This document shows positions 55,501 through 64,000 of a DNA stretch of 64,000 bases, piece by piece; the first letter of the stretch is position 1; the number at the start of each line of letters is the position of its first letter. A program made the translations under genes and the position numbers. The notes below the pieces were generated by a model. That model had not been told where the DNA came from and did no database searches. It worked only from the letters and a program-made list of their open reading frames with translations. Source of the DNA: Amyelois transitella. Taxonomy: Eukaryota > Arthropoda > Insecta > Lepidoptera > Pyralidae. The stretch lies in the NCBI RefSeq assembly GCF_032362555.1, contig NC_083514.1:8293001-8357000 (forward strand), read 5' to 3'.

Positions 55501-58500
55501 AATGTTTAATCGATCTAAATGTAATATCAGAGGGCATTGTTAACTATAATCTTTCATGATTCCCTCAGGATTTCCTAAAGAGGGTTAAAGGAAGAGTTCC
55601 TTATAAAAGGCCTATGATATTACATCGCCAAAGAACTTTGTTAATTTTAGAGATGATTATAATATTGAAAGTTAATATAATCTTTGGCTTTAAAGTCTCA
55701 ATTTTATGAATAAAATTCATCTGAAATTTAAACAAATGAAGATCAGGATTAGATTTTTTAATAAAATAAAGTAATTTTTATTGATATTAAACTTAATTAT
55801 AGGTTAAAAATATTAACAACAAAGTCATAAAATTGAGACTGATAGCTAATTAAATTTGTTATTAGTTGCCAATGAGTGGTTGTGACACGTACCGTCTTCG
55901 TGCGTGCGCACTGTGACCGGGTAGGAGGCGGGGCCGTCGCCCACGCTGGTGCCCGCCAACACCCAAATGCGGTACTCCGTCCAGCGGCGCAGCTCGTCCA
56001 GGGTGAACGTCGTCTGGTTCAGCTTCACCACCGTCGCCTCAGAATCCCCTCTCTCCGACTCCACACAAAGCAGCTTGTAATAAGCGATCCGGCCGTTCGC
56101 CCGCTCGGCCGGCGGCGGTTGCCAAGACACCCGAATCGCAGTAGGGGAAATAGCCACGGCGGTTACGTTCATCGGGGGAGCTCCGGGAACTAAACAAGCT
56201 CAATTATAAGAAACCGAATCCCAGGACCTGCAACTGAAACGGGCGCGGGCGCTCGCGAGCCGCGCGCCCCGTTAGACCCGCCACCGAACCTAGCCGATGC
56301 AATCACTGAATGCGATTGGAAAACAAAAATAACGGTGCCCAAACAAAATGAAAAGACGGCTCAGCCGCCAAAATAAAGTCGAGCATGCACATTGTGTGTG
56401 TGTGTGAGTGTAGGATCCGCTCGCCCATACATCTCTTATGTCTCATCCGTCACACTTTCTCCTGTTGGAAGAAAATTGTGATGATTATGTTCGAGCTGAC
56501 GACCAATGAAGTTGTTATTGTTGAACCCCGAATGTATGTTTGATGATTCTTCGGTTTAAGCGTGATGAATAAATGAGTCCCTTCGTTGGTCGCGTAACTC
56601 GCTGTATTAAAAAACAAAATGAAAACAGGTCACTCGAGGCGTTAGCCTCAGATTGAAACTGACCTACGAACAACATAAAGCTACTACTAAAGCCCTTGAT
56701 CCATTAGTTAATAAGACCGCCGAGTTGCGAGCTCGCTTATGGAGCAATAACATAACTCCAGTTTTAAAATGGCGACTCAGCTCGGCGGGAGTTCGGATCG
56801 AACTTCTTAAAACTGCAATTTTGTCGGTGATCCGAAGCGAGTGAGACATTGGCCGGTAGGGCTGCGGCCTCACCAGCGATGGATGGAGGGCTCGAGGTAC
56901 TGTGTACGCATTTAAATCGGAAAGCGGCATATGTTCGGAAGCGTAACTCGGTGCGTACACTTTACCCGTCCACAATGTACGATTACGAACACATATCGTG
57001 ATATAAAACTGTGCTTGTGCTGAATTACTGGCAGCGTGCCGGGCAGGTGCTTTTATGTGAAATATTACAGTAGAGTTACCTGGACGACCGATCGGTCTCA
57101 ACTTTCACACATTATCACAAACCGCCCGCTGGGAAGGCACTCGGTATTGAATTTTCAAAGTATCACCACGCATCCCCTTCCCGTCGTAAAAGAAAAACAG
57201 GAAGAAATAGCTGTTTCTCGTTGCCAATTACACTGGATTAATAAAGCGTTGGAACAAATATCAAGATCTTTATTTTTTACAGAGATAACAGTCGGAGCGA
57301 GCTTACAAGGGAGGTTTATTAGAACGCAAGAAAAAATATGAAAACTCGGAGATGGAAAAACCGGGAATAATAAAGTTTTTAGTTAAAATGATAATTAGAG
57401 CGCTTTCAAAAGTTTTCAATGATAATAAAATCTACTATGGAAGTTTATGTTAGTTTTTTATTTTAAACAGAATTTGTGATTCTTTGATAATAATAAGAAA
57501 ATATCCATGTAACTTCAGTAAATGAAAGCAAATTAAACAAGTATCCAATGGAAGATTATAATACTGCAAATGAAATTTAGTTTGCTTGCTTATATTAAAA
57601 CAGCAATCTGATTATCGTGTCATTATACAATTTTAAATACATACTTTATTGTTTAGAATATAATTATAATTATCGGGGTTAAAAAATTGTACCTACGCAC
57701 CAACACTTTCTTTTACTTAATTAAATTTAAACCCAATTATTTATAGTAGCAAGAATAGGACATGGTGATACTGGCTAAAATTTATGTAATCCTTCTTCTT
57801 ACAATAAAAAAAAAATATATTCTAAATTTAAACCCGTTGCCTTTCCAGCCGGCCTACACACTCTCACATCACTCCAAGCGGCCAGTAGTGGACATACCAT
57901 ATTGTTTTGTTCGGACCGCGATGGGGGGCGTCGTAGCCCCCTCGCCCCGTTGCGAACGCGCCGCCAACCAGATGTAGTATAAAGTGTTGGGGTATAACCC
58001 GTTTAGGGTGTACGTCTCGGCTATTGGTATCCGCCTAGATTAGGAAAATAGGAGTTTATTGACATAGTTAATTGGGCGTACTTAGGATTAAACTAGCACA
58101 AACTGTAACGTTTAAAGAAAGAAATATAATAGGTAAGATAGATCTGAAGAAATAAGAAAATAAGATAGATATAAAAAAAAAATGCTAACATTGTGAATGT
58201 TTTATGAGAAAATTAGATATTCTCAAAATAAGCTGGCAGCATATATTCGCAAAAATTCAAAATGGCAACTCGTAACAATGAAGATATTCATACTTTATCG
58301 TGTATCGATTTAATGCATTCTAATATTTGTTTTTTTTTTCTTATATTTTGCTGGCCTTACGTTCTTTTATGCGTGTTCAAAATGCATAAAATTATTTATA
58401 TACTTATCAATTCAAAAAAAAATTTTTTTTTCATCACTAAAGTGACAATGACAATAAAAATAAACCGCTGGACTCACTTCCGATGGTGTTCCTTCGCGTA

Positions 58501-61500
58501 CGTGTCATTCCAGTACAGCTCGTAGGACACAATGTTGTCGCCGGCGTGGGCCGGGCGGCGCCATGATAACGTCACGGATGTCTCGCCTGCTTCTACGGCT
58601 ACTAGGTTCGACGGCTGGGACGGCACACCTGTTTTATGAGTGAGTAAAAGGCTGTATGTTAGGTATGCTTTTGCCTTCTAAATTTAAATTTTTAAACTGA
58701 CAATCAGGCCTTTTGGCGGGCGTGGACACTTTTAATTGACCGGTGTGGGCCGTGCGACGCCATGATAGTGTCATAGTTGTCTTACCAGTTTCTGCCACTA
58801 AATTCGATGGTAGGTACTCCATTTTACTCCATAAGTAAAATAAGGCTGTTTGTTGAGTATGCATTTGCTTTCTACATTTATTTTTATAACCCCGTGACAA
58901 CATACCTTGCTGTGTCTTCACTTGAACTGGCGCAGAAATGGGTCCAGGTCCTACTGACGTGAACGCTTGCACCCGTATCGTGTAGACAGTGTGAGGTGTC
59001 AGCTCACTGATTGTTGTCAAGTGGCTGTTGTCCATCTGTCATTAAAAATAAATTTTAGAGAATTTGCAAAAAGTTTTGAGTGATCCAATCTGCCTAATGG
59101 GTAGCAGTCCATCTTTGATTGAAAAATAATTTTGTGAGTTTATTTTAAGAGCATACATACATACATATGGTCACGTCTATATCCCTTGCGGGGTAGACAG
59201 AGCCAACTGGCCACGTTCAGCTATTTGGCTTAATGATAGAATTGAGATTCATAAATTTTAAGAGCGTTTTACTAAAATCTGGGAGAATGGGAGAGAATGG
59301 TGAATGAGGTCTAAGGTGGTAGACGCAAAAACAAAAAATAAAGAACAAATTAAACTGACAAACGTGCCGACTACATCGCGACCATATTTTTTGTTTCTAT
59401 TTTGGTCGGGACAACACACACGATTTATACAAACGTACGTATCAAATCTTACCATTTGAGAATGCCAGGATTGTAGAGGTTGTGATGGGTCCGTCGTGTA
59501 GTAAATCTTGTAACCCTGTGAAGATAAAAATAATTGAATGATCTGATGAATAAATATATCTCACTTCAAACAGGGTAACAATAAACATATACATACATAT
59601 GATCACGTCTATATCCCTTGTGGGGTAGATAGAGCCAACAGTCTTAAAAAGACTGAATGGCCACGTTCAGCTATTTGTCTTAGTGATAGAATTGAGATTC
59701 AAATAGTGACAGGTTGCTATCCCATCGCCTAAAAAAGAATCCCTAGCCTATCCCTTAGTCGTCTTTTACGACATCCATGGGAAAGAGATGGAGTGGTCCT
59801 ATTCTTTTTTTCTATTGGCGCCGGGAATCGCACGGCACTAATAATACAAACGGTAACAATATACTACTTCAGAATCTAGTCATTTATATAATTTTTTTAT
59901 GTACAATATAAATTAGTACCAATGTATATACCTAGCAAAAATACCTACTCAGGAAGATGAAGAAGGGTTAATTATCAAAATCTCCACTCCATAAAGACAA
60001 ATGTTCATGCTGGTCAACTTACTGTGACTTGTCCATTCGGGGTTTCAGGTTCATCCCACTGGATGACCATAGTGCTGGAGCTGAGTGGACGAACTTGGAC
60101 GTTTCTTGGCGCGGAACCCGGTTCTGGTAAAAAAAAATAATGTCAACGTTGAGAGGACGCTAATAATTAACAGGAAAATGATGATTTTTAAGAATTTGCA
60201 TACCATCGTATGGTAGGTAAGTAATTAATATTTTTTAGTAAATAATAAAAAAATATTAAAAGATTGTTGGCGGATATACAATATTTCTTATTTGTTAATT
60301 GCTTTTTTCTGATTTATTAATTGCAAGTTTAAAGTTTTTTACGTAAGTAGGAAATCTATTAAAAAAAAACGAATGTTGGTAATAATTTTAAGGTAGAGTC
60401 AGCTACTGTCTCATACAACAGACTAAAATTATAACACAAACAGTAAACAACCTTGATAATTACCTAAATAAGCCCTAATCTACACACATACCAGAATCAT
60501 GCTTGACGAATAAAAAAAATAGTAATGCGATACTATCTTATGAAAACTAAACTTTAAATATAGATTTTTTTATCCAGTATTCATATTTATATTACAAATA
60601 AATGATAAAAAGATGACAATTGTTCAATTGTATATTTTATTATTATGCTTATATAAACTTGTCACTAAAATAAGCATCTAGAATTCTACTTTCAGCATTA
60701 TATTAAATGTAATATAACTCTTATGTTAAGCCTAAGATTAACGAAAACAAGTAATAATAAAGCACAATTTAAGAGAAAAAAAACGGGAAGCATTATATGA
60801 TGGGCTTTCAATGTCTTGTCGAGTATAATGTCATCAAAGAGCTAAATAAAATATAGACATACATATGGTCGCGTCCTATATCCCTTGTGGGGCAGTCAGA
60901 GCCAACAGTCTTGAAGAGACTGAATGGCCATGTTCAGCTATTTGGCTTAAAGATAGTTGAGATATAAATAGTGACAGGTTGCTAGCCCATCGCCTAAAAA
61001 AGAATCCCAAGTTTGTAAGCCTATCCCTTAGTCGCCTCTTACGATTACATCCATGGGAAAGAGATGGAGTGGTCCTATTCTTTTTTGTATTGGTGCCTAC
61101 ACCTACACCTGCACATAAATAAAATAGATGCATGAAAGGCATATGCTTTTTTTTTTTTGCGTTTTGTTAACACCTCTGGAAATTCCAGGGCCACTTCTAG
61201 TACTCTTATTCTATAACGATACTTCAGGTTTTACGGGATTATGAACAGTTTGATGATTGTCATGTTTAGTAAAGCAGTATTGAGACTTTTAATAATTCGT
61301 GATAATAATGTTAGACACACTTTATCTTGAAAGAAAGAAAAATGAAATATCAGCTTTCTGAAATAAAAATCCACCATAGACAGTTAGGCCATGTAAGGCA
61401 GTTGTTATATCCAACGTTGCAGCAACACGCACCATTTACCCTAAGCTTAAACCATGCTCGCAAACAACCAAACTTCATTAACCCAAAACTTCAAAAGAAA

Positions 61501-64000
61501 TAAATTCCACAACAACCGTTGTATCTGAAGGTTAAAGGTCTTTTCCATAAAACCGTAATAATTCAAATCCTATTACCATAAAAGTAATAATAAGAGAACT
61601 ACGCAATATCAAATTAAGGAGCGACTCGGCTCATCTCAATTACGTTTAAAATGGAAATAAAAATGTGACAATAAGCGTCGCGGGCACAATAGAGACTTAA
61701 TAGGATTTGTAATCGTAGCCTCCAACACAAAAAGGGGCGTGACTCAATGAAAAATCTCTTTTCTGTTTATAATGCCCAGAAAGGACGAAACAATAAAAGT
61801 TTTTCGGGGTTGAGCAATATTAAAACGCTATAATCTCATTTGGGAGCGAAGGCAGGGCGACGGCAAACTTTCCGTTACAACAAATATAAAGGAGATAAAA
61901 AACATCTCTGAACAATTTTGATACAGAAGCGTTTCATTACCAACTCATCTGAGTTGTATTTTTGTCTGTTCCCTGACACGGGACATTTGAAGCGAGTTTC
62001 CCGAGTTGAATTTAATATTATGCCAAGGTGAATTAGATTGGATAGCTTGACAAGATGTTATAAAATAAATGAATTTTGGATTAATTATATCAAAGTAGAA
62101 TAAACATAAGAAATGCGGACAATAACAAATCTATTTACTACAGCGAAAACTAATACAGTTACAACATTAATTGTTATTGCGCCAGGTAAGAATGTATTAA
62201 TATCATGCTGTTTAGACACCACTGATTCCCAAATTACTTGTTTTTGATACTTACTGGTACCTCCATACAAGGAATCCACTGGAAGGCGCAACATAAAGAC
62301 ATCATTAGTTATAGAGGACAGTAACAATAACAGTAGGTAATCATAACACACAAACGGTGCACAAAATAGAAAATAGGTGTGAACAAAGTACATATTGTTT
62401 TTTCATATATTTCATTCTGGATTGAGGTAACGTAATGGTGCATGAAAAACTGGAAACAAAAATTTACGCACTACGACTAAATTCTACAAAAAAATAAAAT
62501 AAATGTGCAAATCAAACTGAAGATAAAGAGATTTAAATCACGGTACAATAAGATGACACGTAAAAGCTCCCTTATTGGTAAATCTGGGCTTTGTTAATAT
62601 TATACTCTTATGATGCTGAACTATATTAATTGTATTTTGAATATATGTATAATTTTGAATAAATGAAAATTCCAGGTATCCATAGACAATAATGATATGA
62701 TCAAGGATACTAATTTCACCATTATTAGAAACGTATTTTTATATAGCGCATTACTGATCTAAATGCTCTTTTTAAAGACATAAATTAAGATGCCTAGTTC
62801 TATTGTACCATGATAACAATAAAAAAAGTTAAAAGCGAAAACTTACATGAAGCGACGGCGTTGTATGTCGCGTAAACGCGTAGGCATGGAAAGACGTTGA
62901 AACAAATCTTAAAACTTATAAACCAGCGCAAGAAATCAAAACGATTTTACTTAATGAAAGAAATTAACTAAATCATGATGGTAACAGGCAGCAAGATGGA
63001 AACTAAATTTTAATAAGCGTATGGACAAATGCGTTGTATAAATTCCTTTTAAATTTAGACAAAAGCTAACTGTTAACTAAAATAAGTAGTAAATGAAACG
63101 CTACAGATGATGACTGGTAGATTTTTGGGAAGTCTTAAAAGATATATTCTATATAGTGTGATGACCAAAAATTCGATGGTTCTTATACGATAAAATATTG
63201 CAGAATAGCGCCGGTAGCAGGTATCCATATATAACTTTAATTAATTAATAAACTTTTGTGGTGTCCTAGAATGTCTGTAAGACGGCACTATACCTTGTAT
63301 GTTCTTCTAATTTACCGATGTGGAAAATACGACCCTAATGCCACGATTCAAAAGCTGATTATTTATAATTTTGTACAATCCTAGATCCCTGAGTCGTTAT
63401 TAAATGATCATTCGTCGAATAAATGGTAGCGCTTGGTACATTCCGGGATAAAATATCACAATATTGCGACAAGAACAGCCTGTCTTGGTTTTCTTGAGAC
63501 TTGGTATATAAAGTCAATGTGTTGCTAGTGGGAGATTACAAAACAAAATTATTTCTTACCCGTTTCGCCTGTGGTGATGACCGCTGGCGCAGAAGGCGGG
63601 CCTCTACCAATGTTATTGACAGCGATGACGTACATCTCATACTCAGTGTACGGAGAGAGGTTTGTTACCGAGTAGTACTGAGTTATGACGCCGGAGATCT
63701 CGCTGAAGGCCTGTTGGACAATGTTTGTGAAGTTACAAGTATTTGCAAAAATATAGACTTCGTATACTCTTGGTTTTTAGAAGGCATCGGGACGGTCAAA
63801 CCCAAGGCGGATGATGATGGCAAAAATAAAGATGAAATTCTTGAGAAAGAAAAGGTAGTTGCTGTTGAATTTCATTGTATTGTGTTAATCAATTGAAGAA
63901 ATAATTCAAGATAAAACAATATTTGTACATACCTGGTTAGCATATTTGGGCTTGTACTGTATTACGTAGTACTGGGGCTCCTCAGGACCACTATAAGTCC
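46534..64000 (-). CDS. Lar: Receptor-type tyrosine phosphatase Lar, 3' part
   Basis: Fifteen exons join in frame (1,682 residues, N-terminus beyond the window): 63933-64000, 63560-63710, 60023-60123, 59453-59515, 58906-59032, 58478-58628, 57898-58034, 55893-56189, 52191-52330, 51716-51918, 48512-51638, 48320-48430, 47786-47955, 47261-47396 and 46534-46602. LAR is a neuronal cell-surface phosphatase for axon guidance and synapse growth. The window encodes about nine fibronectin III domains, a membrane helix ([20 protein letters not shown] followed by KRRR) and two phosphatase domains. D1 is complete: [20 protein letters not shown] and [14 protein letters not shown]2 keeps [13 protein letters not shown] but has KNRLVHI for KNRY and WPEQG for WPD, the changes that make LAR D2 nearly inactive. 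It ends [16 protein letters not shown]. The immunoglobulin domains are missing only because the window ends. Confidence 0.96.
46672..46830 (-). repeat. Fragment of the (TATG)n SINE family
   Basis: AAAGCGACTAAGGGAAAGGC, GGCGATGGACTAG and TCTTTCAGTCTTTTAAAGAC match the family with many changes. It lies in the last Lar intron, about 70 bp from the final acceptor. Confidence 0.65.
52331..55892. other. Lar intron with a GC-richer, promoter-like section
   Basis: From about 52.8 to 54.55 kb the intron is less AT-rich, repeat-free and poor in stop codons. A minus-strand TATATA lies at 53966-53971. Downstream of it is a pyrimidine-rich stretch, then a possible donor (CACAAG/GTACGAGG, last exon base 53593). 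This could be an internal Lar promoter with a non-coding first exon. From 54.6 to 55.9 kb it is ordinary AT-rich intron. Confidence 0.35.
56190..57897. other. Lar intron with a GC-rich hairpin near the splice acceptor
   Basis: Positions 56238-56273, about 50 bp before the exon at 55893-56189, form a GC-rich imperfect inverted repeat (outer arms AACGGG/CCCGTT, centre CTCGCGAG). The remainder is unique sequence with a less AT-rich section at about 56.6-57.2 kb. No exon was found there. Confidence 0.4.
59153..59254 (+). repeat. 5'-truncated (TATG)n element with 11-bp target duplication
   Basis: This 102-bp copy starts ATACATACATACATATGGTC and stops at GAATTGAGATTCATA. It is flanked by ATTTTAAGAGC (59142-59152 and 59255-59265). 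It keeps the tail end and lacks the far end, which is how target-primed retrotransposons are truncated. It lies in a Lar intron. Confidence 0.88.
59584..59851 (+). repeat. Full-length (TATG)n element with 10-bp target duplication
   Basis: The 268-bp copy is flanked by GGTAACAATA (59574-59583 and 59852-59861). It runs from AACATATACATACATATGAT through TATATCCCTTGTGGGGTAGA and CATCCATGGGAAAGAGATGG to GCCGGGAATCGCACGGCAC and a short AT extension. It lies in a Lar intron. Confidence 0.92.
60124..60853. other. AT-rich Lar intron sequence
   Basis: No exon, repeat end or RNA gene was recognised between the exon at 60023-60123 and the SINE at 60854. Confidence 0.5.
60854..61115 (+). repeat. (TATG)n element with 11-bp target duplication
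   Basis: The 262-bp copy is flanked by TAAATAAAATA (60843-60853 and 61116-61126). It contains CCCTTGTGGGGCAGTCAGAG and TCGCCTCTTACGATTACATC. It lies in a Lar intron. Confidence 0.9.
61127..63559. other. Large Lar intron without identified features
   Basis: About 2.4 kb of AT-rich sequence between the SINE and the exon at 63560-63710. A mixed-composition part near 61.4-62.0 kb has no open frame of interest. Confidence 0.5.

Noticed and set aside
56664-57101. 145-codon open stretch on the minus strand in a Lar intron
   Set aside because: No domain, and it would not join to the flanking fibronectin exons. Those exons already join to each other perfectly.

Overview
The window is AT-rich animal DNA and almost certainly comes from a moth or butterfly. 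The genes have GT-AG introns and are most like insect genes. The introns and intergenic DNA are full of short retroposons whose motifs I recognise from lepidopteran genomes: the GCCCGCGACTTCGTCCGCG tail, the CATCGTGAGGAAACCTGC-type SINE, and a family ending in (TATG)n. The species cannot be named from this sequence.

Layout. 0.8-2.1 kb: a complete mariner element. 2.5-12.45 kb, minus strand: a set of phase-compatible candidate exons of a gene I do not recognise, with a single-exon C2H2 zinc-finger gene (5.7-7.4 kb, same strand) inside one intron. 12.8-17.0 kb, plus: a three-exon gene for a small secreted protein. 18.0-18.9 kb, minus: an SLC25A19-type mitochondrial thiamine pyrophosphate carrier. 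20.0-21.4 kb, plus: Mediator subunit MED10. 22.25-23.3 kb, minus: a Zucchini/PLD6-like protein whose HKD motif has Gln where the first His should be. 23.9-33.0 kb, plus: exonuclease 1 in 11 exons, its introns packed with SINEs, a nested hAT-type MITE and a 5'-truncated LINE. 33-43 kb: a gene-poor interval with repeats, a perfect 66-bp palindrome and a GC-rich block. 43.2-64 kb, minus: the 3' part of the receptor tyrosine phosphatase Lar (15 exons, from the first fibronectin III domain to the stop codon, plus a probable long 3' UTR). The Lar immunoglobulin domains lie beyond the right edge.

The genes form no operon or shared pathway. Carrier/MED10 and PLD6-like/EXO1 are head-to-head pairs; secreted protein/carrier and MED10/PLD6-like are convergent. 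E2F-type sites lie upstream of EXO1 and of the secreted-protein gene.

The points I rate highest are the PLD6-like protein with an altered catalytic residue, the unrecognised split gene hosting a zinc-finger gene, the tandem perfect palindromes at 38.4 kb, and the (TATG)n SINE family with clean ~10-bp target duplications, one copy of which is flanked by a 52-bp duplication.
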